Source: Micromonospora chaiyaphumensis (GTDB taxonomy: Bacteria; Actinomycetota; Actinomycetes; Mycobacteriales; Micromonosporaceae). Taken from it: a DNA stretch of 64,000 nt. Under the pieces are notes generated by a model that worked only from the letters and a program-made list of their open reading frames with translations, was not told where the DNA came from and searched no databases. A program made the position numbers and the translations under genes. The stretch lies in the NCBI RefSeq assembly GCF_900091435.1, contig NZ_FMCS01000017.1, forward strand, positions 1 to 64,000, read 5' to 3'. Shown in pieces: positions 43,938 to 51,507 of this stretch; position 1 is the first letter of the stretch; each line of letters starts with the position of its first letter.

Positions 43938-45533
43938 TCAGCGGCGTCGCTTCGTGCAGACCGGGCCGGTCCGGGCGACGGTGTCGGTGGACCAGACCAG
44001 CGCGACGGTGAAGCAGTAGTCGGTGGTGCGGTCGAGGCCGTAGGCGATGTAGTCGACCGAGCCGGCGGGCAGGGTCAGGAAGGTGCGCTGGGGCTGCCCG
44101 GAGCGGCCCCCGGCGACCACCACCGGCCCCTCGGCCCCGGCCGGGTAGGTCCAGCTCAGCACGATGCTGTCCCGCCGGTCGGTGAGGGTGAGCCGCCCGG
44201 GCGGGGTGCCGGGGGAGGCGGCCGGTGCGGCGCTCGACGGGCCGGCGGTGGGGCCGGCCGAGGAGGCGCGGCCGGTCGGCGCGGGCCCGGGGGTGTCCCG
44301 CCGGTCGTCCACCCGGGACACCCCGGCGATCACGGCGATGACGCCGAGCAGCAACGCCACCACCACCCCGGCCACGACCAGCGGCAACCAGGGCGTGGCC
44401 CGGCGCTCGGCGGCGGGGGGCCGGGGCACGTGCACCGGCAGGTAGGGCGACGGCGCCTCGGGTCCGCCGCCCCGCACCTCGCGTACGCCCGCGGGTTCGG
44501 AGTCGGCCAGCCCGACCACGGTCGGGGGCAGCGCACTCTCGCCGGGCCGCCAGGGTTCCTCGGCCGGCTCGTCCGGCGGCCACGGGTAGTCCGCGAACGC
44601 CTCGTCGTCGGCCTCGAGCGGGGTGCGGGGGGTCGGCACGTGGGCGGTCTCGGCCCGGTCCGGCGGGCGGTAGAGCGGCGTCTCGACCGGGTCGTCCAGC
44701 GTCGGCGGCTGGTAGGGCGGCAGGTCGGGCGGCCCCTCGGCGGGCGGGGGGACGCTGCCGTGGTGCGTGCCGGGGTCACCGAGGTCGTCCGGCTCGACCG
44801 GCCGCCGGGCGGCCGGCACCACCGGAGGCTCGGCCGCGTCGCAGACGTGGTCCGGGTCGGCGGCGGCCCGGGCCAGCCCGGCGACCTGCCCGGCCAGCGG
44901 ATCGTCGGCGGCCAGGTGCTCCCGGCACAGCTCCTCGGCGAGCGTGAGGTGCTCGTGGGACTCGGCGTAGCGGCCGCAGTCGCGTTCCATGGCGCCGAGC
45001 TTGGCCAGCATCTTGATGCCGCTGGGGTGGCCGTCGCCGTAGACCTCGCGGTGCAGCTCCCAGGCGTCCTGCAACCGGTCGCGGGCCACGTCGCACTGGC
45101 CGCGGGCGTATTCCACGGTGGCCAGGTCGGCGTGGGCGGCCAGCACCCGCTGCGACTCCGGCCCGTCGCGGGCCGTCAGCTCGATGATGACGTCGGAGTA
45201 GAGCCGGGCGGCGCGGGCGTCGCTGCCGACCCGGTGCAGCACCGCGGCCAGGGTCGCGGCGGCGGTGACGGTGCGTTCGTCGGAGCGCCCGAACAGCCGG
45301 GTGGTCGCCGCGTACGCGAACGCCGCCCAGCCGCGCGCGGAGTGCGGCTCGCCGAGCGCCACGAGCACCCGGGCCTGGAGGCCGGCGGCCTCGGCCAGCT
45401 CGGCGGAGGCGTTGGCGGGGCGGGGATCGGCGTCGCTCAGCGCGTCGGCGAGCAGTCGCTGGGCACCGGCGAGGTCGCCTTCGGACACCAGGTGGTGCGC
45501 CTGGACAGTCAGGTCAGCGAAGCCGGAGGACAC
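43938..45533 (-). CDS. TPR protein with membrane span and FN3-like extracellular domain
   Basis: About 531 residues. Residues 1-220 are helical tetratricopeptide-like repeats (LVSEGDLAGAQRLLADAL, AARLYSDVIIELTARDG, ARDRLQDAWELHREVYGDGH). A Pro/Glu-rich disordered stretch (225-375) leads to one membrane helix WLPLVVAGVVVALLLGVIAV (about 383-402), a Pro/Ser/Thr linker and a C-terminal domain of about 90 residues with RDSIVLSWTYPAGAEGPVVV and DYIAYGLDRTTDYCFTVALV, which reads like fibronectin type III. Start is GTG at 45533. Topology puts TPRs inside and FN3 outside. Function unknown; a sensing or scaffold role is only a guess. Confidence 0.75.
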   Translation of the reverse strand: MSSGFADLTVQAHHLVSEGDLAGAQRLLADALSDADPRPANASAELAEAAGLQARVLVALGEPHSARGWAAFAYAATTRLFGRSDERTVTAAATLAAVLHRVGSDARAARLYSDVIIELTARDGPESQRVLAAHADLATVEYARGQCDVARDRLQDAWELHREVYGDGHPSGIKMLAKLGAMERDCGRYAESHEHLTLAEELCREHLAADDPLAGQVAGLARAAADPDHVCDAAEPPVVPAARRPVEPDDLGDPGTHHGSVPPPAEGPPDLPPYQPPTLDDPVETPLYRPPDRAETAHVPTPRTPLEADDEAFADYPWPPDEPAEEPWRPGESALPPTVVGLADSEPAGVREVRGGGPEAPSPYLPVHVPRPPAAERRATPWLPLVVAGVVVALLLGVIAVIAGVSRVDDRRDTPGPAPTGRASSAGPTAGPSSAAPAASPGTPPGRLTLTDRRDSIVLSWTYPAGAEGPVVVAGGRSGQPQRTFLTLPAGSVDYIAYGLDRTTDYCFTVALVWSTDTVARTGPVCTKRRR

Positions 45534-45581
45534 GCCCCATCGTGCTCATCCGGCGACGGTAAGTACAACCCCCGCAGTGGA

Positions 45582-46043
45582 TCAGTTTGGTCGCGATCCG
45601 GTCAGGTGCTCGGCCAGCGTCTCGCTGATCCGCCGCAGCTGGTCCACCTGCGCCGGGCTGAGCGCGTCGAACAGGTGCCGGCGTACCCCGGCGACGTGGC
45701 CGGGCGCGGCGGCGGCCAGGGTGGCGAAGCCGTCGTCGGTGAGCACGGCGAGCTGGCCGCGCCGGTCGGTGGGGCACTCCTCCCGGCGGATCCAGCCGGC
45801 GGCCTCCAGGCGTGCGGCGGCGTGCGAGAGCCGGCTGCGGGAGGAGCCGGTGGCGTCGGCCAGGTCGCTCATCCGCAGCCGCCGGTCGGGGGCCTCGGAG
45901 AGCCGGACCAGGATCTCGTAGTACGCGTGCGGCATCCCGGCGTCGCGTTGCAGCTCGCGGTCGAGGGTGTCCATCAGCGCCCGGGAGGCGGTGAGGAACG
46001 CCCGCCAGGTCCGCTGCTCGTCGGGGTCCAGCCACCGGGTCAT
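45582..46043 (-). CDS. MarR-family transcriptional regulator
   Basis: About 153 residues, starting MTRWLDPDEQRTWRAF. Winged helix: MPHAYYEILVRLSEAPDRRL, MSDLADATGSSRSRLSHAAA, RLEAAGWIRREECPTDRRGQ with the DRRG wing motif. In-frame ATGs at 46052 and 46055 are possible earlier starts; no ribosome site distinguishes them. It is divergent from the VOC-family gene, with an operator-like palindrome at 46064-46082 in between, so it likely represses both. Inducer unknown. Confidence 0.87.
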   Translation of the reverse strand: MTRWLDPDEQRTWRAFLTASRALMDTLDRELQRDAGMPHAYYEILVRLSEAPDRRLRMSDLADATGSSRSRLSHAAARLEAAGWIRREECPTDRRGQLAVLTDDGFATLAAAAPGHVAGVRRHLFDALSPAQVDQLRRISETLAEHLTGSRPN

Positions 46044-46063
46044 GACGGCCATCATAGCGCGTG

Positions 46064-46082
46064 TTGTTGAACGCTCAACCAA
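46064..46082. promoter_or_regulatory. MarR operator candidate
   Basis: TTGTTGAACGCTCAACCAA is an imperfect palindrome with arms GTTGA and TCAAC around ACGC. It lies between the divergent MarR and VOC genes, 21 bp from each coding start, as expected for a MarR operator. Confidence 0.6.
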
Positions 46083-46102
46083 ATCGCGCTACCGTCGGTG
46101 TC

Positions 46103-46624
46103 ATGGGAATCCACCGCCTCAACCACGCCGTCCTCTACGTCCGTGACCTCGACCGCAGCGTCGCCTTCTACCGCGACGTGCTCGGCTTCCGCCCGGTGTC
46201 GATGACGCCGGACGGCTTCCGCGGGGCCGCGTTCCTCCAGGCCCCCGACTCCACCAACGACCACGACCTCGGGCTGTTCGAGATCGGCGCGGCCGCCGGT
46301 CCCTCCGCCGCGGGCCGGGCCACCGTCGGCCTCTACCACCTCGCCTGGGAGCTGGACACCCTGGACGAGCTGGGTGCCACCGCCGAGCGCCTGGCCGCCG
46401 CCGACGCCCTGGTGGGCGCCTCGGACCACGGGACCACCAAGAGCCTCTACGGCCGCGACCCCGACGGGCTGGAGTTCGAGATCGTCTGGATCGTCCCGGC
46501 CGACCTGCTCGACGACGCGGCCCTGGCCGCCCGCAAGCGGATCGGCCCGCTCGACCTCGACCGCGAGCGGCAGCGCTACGGCGGCCAGACCCGCGGCGGT
46601 GTGGGCATCTCCATTCCCGCCTGA
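46103..46624 (+). CDS. VOC-family (glyoxalase/extradiol dioxygenase-like) protein
   Basis: A 173-residue vicinal-oxygen-chelate protein: IHRLNHAVLYVRDLDRSVAF supplies the first metal-binding His, TVGLYHLAWELDTLDEL the second, and LYGRDPDGLEFEIVW the terminal Glu. Such proteins are glyoxalases, dioxygenases or antibiotic-binding proteins; the two paired beta-alpha-beta modules are seen but the reaction is not assignable. ATG at 46103 has no Shine-Dalgarno and may be leaderless. Divergent from MarR, which likely controls it; MarR/VOC pairs often respond to electrophiles or quinones. Confidence 0.83.
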   Translation: MGIHRLNHAVLYVRDLDRSVAFYRDVLGFRPVSMTPDGFRGAAFLQAPDSTNDHDLGLFEIGAAAGPSAAGRATVGLYHLAWELDTLDELGATAERLAAADALVGASDHGTTKSLYGRDPDGLEFEIVWIVPADLLDDAALAARKRIGPLDLDRERQRYGGQTRGGVGISIPA

Positions 46625-46649
46625 CGGCGCATTGCGGTAGAACGGCAGC

Positions 46650-47558
46650 ATGTCGACCGACGCCGTCCTGCGCGAACTGCTCGTCCGGCAACTCGACCAC
46701 TGGTTGCCCGCCGCGCTGCACCGTGCGCGGCGGGCCACCCTGGCTCTCGCGTACGCCGGGGGCGACGCCGCCGGCGCGGAGGCCGCGCTGCGGGTGGTGG
46801 CCGAGTTCGCCGACCGGCTGCGCGGCCGGCGGCTGACCGTGCTGGTGATCGCCGGCGGCGGTGAGGACCTGCCGGCGCGCCTGGGCGCGGCCGAGGCCGC
46901 CCTGCCGGCGGACGTCGCCGTGCACGTGGTGCCGGGGCGGCCGGACCGGCTGCCGGTGGCGCTCAAGGCGGCCGGCGCGGCCGGCGCCCCGCTGTTCACC
47001 GTGGTCGACGGCGGGGAGCCCGACCGGGCCCTGCTGGCCGCCGCCGCGTCCGGCCGCCCGGCCGAGGTGCTGCTGGTGACCGCGCCCGGCCGGTCGCTGC
47101 GCCCGGCGCTCACCGGGGCCGGCTTCCCGCTGGTCACCGAGGTCGAGCTGGTGCCGGCCGACGGCGGGCCGGCCCGGCTGCTCGGCTACGCCACCGGCTC
47201 CGACCGCGGCCTGGAAGCGGTCAAGGACGCCCTCTGGGCGGTCGACGAGTACGCCGGGGTGCGCTACCGCGACCCGGCCGACCCGGCGGGGCGGTTGCTC
47301 GACATCAGCCTCGACCCGGAACCCGGCCCGCTGCGCCGCGAGCTGCTGGCCGAACTCGCCCGTTCCGGCCCGCGCACGGTGACCGAGCTGCGCCGCTTCG
47401 CCGCCACCTCGACGGTCTACCGGGCCGCCGACGCCAACCGGGCGCTCGCCTCGCTGCTCGCCGCCGGCGCGGTGACCCGCGACCCCGGGCACGGCCGCCT
47501 CGGCGGCGACGTGCTGATCAGCGCCGCGTCGGGCGGGGCCGCTGGGTCATCTGCCTGA
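46650..47558 (+). CDS. Uncharacterised protein with C-terminal winged-helix-like domain
   Basis: A 302-residue protein I cannot name. The first 190 residues alternate beta strands and helices in a Rossmann-like way (RRLTVLVIAGGGEDLPARLG, DVAVHVVPGRPDRLP, APLFTVVDGGEPDRALLAA, AEVLLVTAPG). The last 85 residues (LRRELLAELARSGPRTVTEL, FAATSTVYRAADANRALASL, AGAVTRDPGHGRLGG) read as a winged helix-turn-helix. The layout recalls three-Cys-motif partner proteins, but I cannot confirm it. Its 3' end overlaps the convergent potassium channel gene by 41 nt. No anchor or signal peptide. Confidence 0.7.
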   Translation: MSTDAVLRELLVRQLDHWLPAALHRARRATLALAYAGGDAAGAEAALRVVAEFADRLRGRRLTVLVIAGGGEDLPARLGAAEAALPADVAVHVVPGRPDRLPVALKAAGAAGAPLFTVVDGGEPDRALLAAAASGRPAEVLLVTAPGRSLRPALTGAGFPLVTEVELVPADGGPARLLGYATGSDRGLEAVKDALWAVDEYAGVRYRDPADPAGRLLDISLDPEPGPLRRELLAELARSGPRTVTELRRFAATSTVYRAADANRALASLLAAGAVTRDPGHGRLGGDVLISAASGGAAGSSA

Positions 47559-48042
47559 CCACGATGGACGCCCCGGTGGCGAGCACCCCGATGCTGAACA
47601 CCATCTGCGCGCTGACCACCACCCGAGCGATCTGCCCCTCGGCGTTGACGTCGCCGTAGCCGATGGTGGTCAGCGTGGCGAGCGCGAAGTAGAGCGCGTC
47701 GATCCGGGTGTGCAGGCCGTGGAACTCACCCGGACGGCTGTTCGCCACCACGTGGTCGGCGAGGGCGAAGACCAGCAGGCCCGCGATCAGGGCGACGGCG
47801 AGGCGGAGCAGCGCGCGGGTCTCCGCGTCGCCGGTCGGCTGGGTGGTGGCGAGCTGGCGGCGTACCTGGCCGGTGACCAGGAACGCGACAACGAGCACCA
47901 GGACGAGGGTGCCGGCGGAGCGCAGGGCCAGCCGCAGGCCGTTCGGGTCCGGCTCGACGGGGACCACGAAGTAGGCGAGCAGCAGCAGCGCGACGGCCGC
48001 CGCGGCCCGCCGCCGCTCCCGCCGGAAGGACTGGTCCGCCAC
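47518..48042 (-). CDS. Two-pore-type potassium channel family protein
   Basis: About 174 residues with four hydrophobic segments and the selectivity filter ALATLTTIGYGDVNAEGQ between the last two, as in Ion_trans_2 (KcsA-like pore) proteins. Segments: VALLLLAYFVVP, AGTLVLVLVVAFLVTG, LAVALIAGLLVFALADHVV, and VVSAQMVFSIGVLATGASIVV. No RCK/TrkA domain is attached. GTG at 48042 is taken with a GGAG about nine bases upstream; other in-frame starts lie further up. Likely K+ conductance in the membrane; the gating signal is unknown. Its 3' end overlaps the plus-strand gene at 46650-47558. Confidence 0.83.
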   Translation of the reverse strand: MADQSFRRERRRAAAAVALLLLAYFVVPVEPDPNGLRLALRSAGTLVLVLVVAFLVTGQVRRQLATTQPTGDAETRALLRLAVALIAGLLVFALADHVVANSRPGEFHGLHTRIDALYFALATLTTIGYGDVNAEGQIARVVVSAQMVFSIGVLATGASIVVRQMTQRPRPTRR

Positions 48043-48151
48043 ACCGCGATTCTCCGTCGTGACGACGGTCCCGTCGGGGGAACGACGAAGCCCGCCCGGA
48101 CGCCGAGCGGGGTGCCGGTGAACCACCGGCACCCCGCGCGACCTCGGGACG

Positions 48152-48331
48152 TCACGCCCGGGACTTGTCCTGCTTCCAGGAGAGCGGCCCCGGCAGGTCC
48201 ACGCGGTGGGCGCGGGACCGCGAGTTCCACGACCAGCGGCCGATCTTGATGCTCCACGAGGAGAAGCCGTTCTCGGTGAAGTTCAGGATCAGCGGGCCGT
48301 ACTTCTGTCGCTTGCGGAACACGATGCCCAT
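48152..48331 (-). CDS. DUF4236-like small protein
   Basis: A 59-residue protein: MGIVFRKRQKYGPLILNFTE followed by NGFSSWSIKIGRWSWNSRSR and a basic tail ending KQDKSRA. The pattern of FRKR-x-GP-x-x-LNF-(S/T)-x-x-G is that of DUF4236 proteins. The ATG at 48331 has a GAGGAG ribosome site. Function unknown for the whole family. It is codirectional with the potassium channel gene, 109 bp upstream of it. The spacer 48332-48577 upstream contains no other feature I can assign beyond an AT-richer stretch near 48440-48540 that likely holds promoters. Confidence 0.8.
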   Translation of the reverse strand: MGIVFRKRQKYGPLILNFTENGFSSWSIKIGRWSWNSRSRAHRVDLPGPLSWKQDKSRA

Positions 48332-48577
48332 GGCGGGCTCCTCTCGTCGTCCTCCCTGCGTCTGCGGCATCGAACATGCCCAAAAGGGCGGTTCACGAAA
48401 CCCGGTCGGATCCGGTCTGGACGGTGCCCGTCCCACCCGTCACAATCTCTATCCAACGGGTAGGTGTTAAGGGGCGGTAAATGCTGGTGGTGACGGGTGG
48501 TAACAAAGCCAGCGATGCAAGTCTCACTCTATGGAAGGGCATTGACCGGCGCGGAGAACGGTCGGCAGCATGAGGTC

Positions 48578-48655
48578 ATGTCGCAGCGGGACGAGCTTCT
48601 CCTCACCGCTCGCGTGCACGTCGACCTGGTCCGGCACGCGAGCGCGCTCTGTTGA
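48578..48655 (+). CDS. Putative sulfur-responsive leader peptide ending in Cys
   Basis: A 25-residue ORF, MSQRDELLLTARVHVDLVRH then ASALC and a stop. It matches the actinobacterial leader peptides with pattern LxAR-HVDLxR ending in one or more Cys that precede sulfur-assimilation operons; the only Cys codon (TGT) is directly before the TGA. The sulfonate-type operon begins 141 bp downstream. Known for the type: ribosome stalling at Cys codons during Cys starvation raises expression of the operon. No clear ribosome site; assignment rests on the pattern and position. Confidence 0.65.
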   Translation: MSQRDELLLTARVHVDLVRHASALC

Positions 48656-48796
48656 GCTGACCGCTTCCGGTCGTCACCACTTCTCCGCTCGTCCGCTCCC
48701 GTCGCCGGCGCATCGTGGCCCGGCCGGCAGCGGCGTGCACTCGCGCCCTCCGCGGGCCCTCGCCACCGCATCGTGGACAGATCAGGAGACCTCTCC

Positions 48797-49831
48797 ATGC
48801 CCTCCACCCGTCAGTCGCTTCGGCGTACCCTCGCCGCCGCCGTCACCCTGCTCGCCCTCACCGCCGCCACCGGCTGCGGCGCCGGCGCCGCAGCCGGCGG
48901 CAGGCAGACCACCGAGCTGCGCTACCAGGGCTCGGTCGGTCAGGTGACCCTCCCCGAACTCGCCGCCGACCTCGGCTACCTCGGCGACGTGAAGCTCAAC
49001 TGGATCGGCAACGTGACCGGTGGTCCGGCCGACATCCAGGCCACCGCCACCGGCCAGACCGACTTCGGCGGTGCCTTCAACGGCGCCATCGTCAAGCTCC
49101 AGGCCGCCAACGCCCCGATCACCGCCGTGGTCGCCTACTACGGCTCCGACGCGCAGACCTTCCAGGGCTACTACGTCCTCGACGACAGCCCGGTCCACGC
49201 CCCCCGCGACCTCATCGGCAAGAAGGTCGGCATGAACACCCTCGGCGCGCACGCCGAGGCGGTGCTCAAGACCTGGCTCACCAAGGGTGGCCTGACCCCC
49301 GCCGAGATCGCCAAGGTCGAGCTGGTCGCGCTGCCGCCGGTCAACATCGAGCAGTCGCTGCGGCAGAAGCAGATCGACGTGGCGGTGCTCGGCGGCGTGA
49401 TCCGCGACAAGGCCGTCGCCGCCGGCGGCGTCCGCACCGTCTTCACCGACTACGAGCTGCTCGGCGCGTTCAGCGGGGGCAGCTACGTCTTCCGGGACGA
49501 CTTCATCAAGCGCAACCCGGAGACCGTCCGGGCGTTCGTGAGCGGGGTGGGCAGGGCCATCGAGTGGGCCCGCACGCAGCCCCGGCAGACCGTCATCGCC
49601 CGGCTGGAGGCCATCATCGCCAAGCGCGGCCGCAACGAGGACCCGTCGCTGGTGACGTACTGGAAGTCCAGCGGCGTCGCCGGCAAGGGCGGTCTGATCA
49701 GCGACCGGGAGTTCACCACCTGGATCGACTGGCTGGCCGAGTCCGGCGAGCTCAAGGGGGACCGCCCGAAGCCCGCCGACCTCTACACCAACCGGTTCAA
49801 CCAGTTCGCCGCCGACGGGGGTGGCGCGTGA
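48797..49831 (+). CDS. Sulfonate/taurine-type ABC substrate-binding lipoprotein
   Basis: A 344-residue periplasmic-type binding protein of the NMT1/SsuA fold. Signal with lipobox-like AATGC at about residue 27 (LAAAVTLLALTAATGC). Family blocks: LPELAADLGYLGDVKLNWIG, TGQTDFGGAFNGAIVKLQAA, DLIGKKVGMNTLGAHAEAVL and LRQKQIDVAVLGGVIRDKA. ATG 48797 follows CAGGAGA. First gene of an operon with ATPase, permease, FMN monooxygenase, flavin reductase and nitroreductase. The operon layout and the Cys leader peptide favour an organosulfur ligand, but the ligand is inferred. Confidence 0.87.
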   Translation: MPSTRQSLRRTLAAAVTLLALTAATGCGAGAAAGGRQTTELRYQGSVGQVTLPELAADLGYLGDVKLNWIGNVTGGPADIQATATGQTDFGGAFNGAIVKLQAANAPITAVVAYYGSDAQTFQGYYVLDDSPVHAPRDLIGKKVGMNTLGAHAEAVLKTWLTKGGLTPAEIAKVELVALPPVNIEQSLRQKQIDVAVLGGVIRDKAVAAGGVRTVFTDYELLGAFSGGSYVFRDDFIKRNPETVRAFVSGVGRAIEWARTQPRQTVIARLEAIIAKRGRNEDPSLVTYWKSSGVAGKGGLISDREFTTWIDWLAESGELKGDRPKPADLYTNRFNQFAADGGGA

Positions 49832-50643
49832 GCACCGACAAGATCCTCTTCGACCGGGTGACGAAGGTCTTCCCGAGCCGGCGGGGCGGCGGCGCGGTCA
49901 CCGCGCTCGACGAGCTGACCCTCGGGGTACGCCCCGGCGAGTTCCTGGTCGTCGTCGGCCCCAGCGGCTGCGGCAAGTCCACCCTTCTCGACCTGCTCGG
50001 CGGGCTCGCCGCCCCCAGCGGCGGCCGGGTGCTGGTCGACGGCCGCCCGGTGACCGGGCCCGGCCTGGACCGGGGCATCGTCTTCCAGCAGTACGCGCTG
50101 CTGCCCTGGCGCACCGCCGCCGGCAACGTCGCGTTCGGACTGGAGGCCAAGGGCGTGCCGCGCGCCGACCGCGCCGACCTGATCGCCCACCACCTCGAGC
50201 TGGTCGGGCTGGCCGGGTTCGCCGACCGCTACCCGCACGAGCTGTCCGGCGGCATGAAGCAGCGGGTGGCCATCGCCCGCAGCCTCGCGTACGACCCGGA
50301 CGTGCTGCTCATGGACGAGCCGTTCGCGGCGCTCGACGCGCAGACCCGCGACTCGCTCCAGGACGAGCTGGTCCGGATCTGGCAGGCCACCGGCAAGACC
50401 GTCGTCTTCATCACCCACGGCATCGACGAGGCCGTCACCCTGGGCCGGCGGGTCGCCGTGATGACCTCCCGCCCCGGGCGGATCAAGGAGGTCATCGACA
50501 TCGAACTGGGCGACCGGGAGGCGCAGGAGGACCTGCGCTCCACCGACGCGTTCCGCCACCACCGACACCAGATCTGGACGCTGCTGCGCGACGAGGTGCG
50601 GGCCGCCCAGTCCGCCGTACGAGAGGAGGCCCGCGTTGGTTGA
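49828..50643 (+). CDS. ABC transporter ATP-binding protein (SsuB/TauB-like)
   Basis: A 271-residue ABC ATPase: Walker A GPSGCGKST (about 48-56), Q-loop QQYALLPWRTAAGNV, signature LSGGMKQRVAIARSL, Walker B VLLMDEPFAALD and switch His in VVFITHGIDEAV. Closest to the nitrate/sulfonate/taurine subfamily by the ALLPWRTAAGNV block. GTG start overlaps the binding-protein stop (GTGA). Supplies energy for the permease encoded next. Confidence 0.92.
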   Translation: MSTDKILFDRVTKVFPSRRGGGAVTALDELTLGVRPGEFLVVVGPSGCGKSTLLDLLGGLAAPSGGRVLVDGRPVTGPGLDRGIVFQQYALLPWRTAAGNVAFGLEAKGVPRADRADLIAHHLELVGLAGFADRYPHELSGGMKQRVAIARSLAYDPDVLLMDEPFAALDAQTRDSLQDELVRIWQATGKTVVFITHGIDEAVTLGRRVAVMTSRPGRIKEVIDIELGDREAQEDLRSTDAFRHHRHQIWTLLRDEVRAAQSAVREEARVG

Positions 50644-51496
50644 CATCGCCGAACGCCCCGCCCGCCCGGCGGCCCGGCCCGCCGTGCCCGCCGCGGTCCC
50701 CGCCGCCGCACCCGCCCTGCCCGGACGGCTGCTCGGGCTCGGCGGCCGGGCCCTGCACCGCAGCGTCGCACTGCTGGCCCTGGCCGCGGTCTGGGAGACC
50801 GCACCCCGGGTCGGGCTGGTCGACCGGGTCTTCCTGCCCCCGCTGTCCGAGGTGCTCACCGCCTGGTGGACGCTGCTGCGCACCGGGCAACTCGCCGACC
50901 ACGTCGGCGCCAGCCTGACCCGCTCGCTCACCGGGCTGGCCCTGGCCGTGGCCGCCGCCATCCCGCTCGGCCTGCTGATCGGCTGGTACCGGCCCCTGGC
51001 CGACCTGCTCAGCCCGCTGCTGGAGGTGTTCCGCAACACCGCCGCGCTCGCGCTGCTGCCGGTCTTCGTGCTCATCCTCGGGCTGGGCGAGACCTCCAAG
51101 ATCGCTCTGGTGGTCTACGCCTGCTCCTGGCCGATCCTGCTGAACACCATCGCCGGGGTGAAGGGCGTGGACCCGCTGCTGGTGCGCTCGGCCCGCTCGA
51201 TGGGGCTCAACCACCTGCGGCTGTTCCAGAAGGTGATCCTGCCGGCGGCCGTGCCGACCATCTTCACGGGCGTCCGGCTCGCCGGGGCGTACTCGATCCT
51301 CGTGCTGGTCGCGGCCGAGATGGTCGGCGCGAAGGCCGGCCTCGGCTACCTCATCAACTACGCGCAGTACAACTTCGCGATCCCCGACATGTACGCCGGG
51401 ATCATCACGATCTCCGCCATCGGCCTGGTCGTCAACCAGCTCCTCGTCGCCGGGGAACGCCGTTTCTCCACCTGGCGCGTCGACGTCACCGCCTGA
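50636..51496 (+). CDS. ABC transporter permease (SsuC/TauC-like)
   Basis: A 286-residue permease with about six hydrophobic segments. The coupling loop is VDPLLVRSARSMGLNHLRLF, and LPAAVPTIFTGVRLAGAYSI and AEMVGAKAGLGYLINYAQ are the strong C-terminal blocks of the sulfonate/nitrate/taurine permease family. TTG at 50636 is used, with GAGAGGAGG six bases before it; the N-terminal 40 residues are an Ala/Pro-rich tail. The gene overlaps the ATPase gene by 8 nt. Confidence 0.9.
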   Translation: MVDIAERPARPAARPAVPAAVPAAAPALPGRLLGLGGRALHRSVALLALAAVWETAPRVGLVDRVFLPPLSEVLTAWWTLLRTGQLADHVGASLTRSLTGLALAVAAAIPLGLLIGWYRPLADLLSPLLEVFRNTAALALLPVFVLILGLGETSKIALVVYACSWPILLNTIAGVKGVDPLLVRSARSMGLNHLRLFQKVILPAAVPTIFTGVRLAGAYSILVLVAAEMVGAKAGLGYLINYAQYNFAIPDMYAGIITISAIGLVVNQLLVAGERRFSTWRVDVTA

Positions 51497-51507
51497 GAGG
51501 AAACCCC

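Noticed and set aside
48570-48947. 125-codon plus-strand ORF beginning 8 bp before the leader peptide
   Set aside because: It runs out of frame into the binding-protein gene and has no domain; the 25-residue leader peptide in the other frame matches a known pattern.
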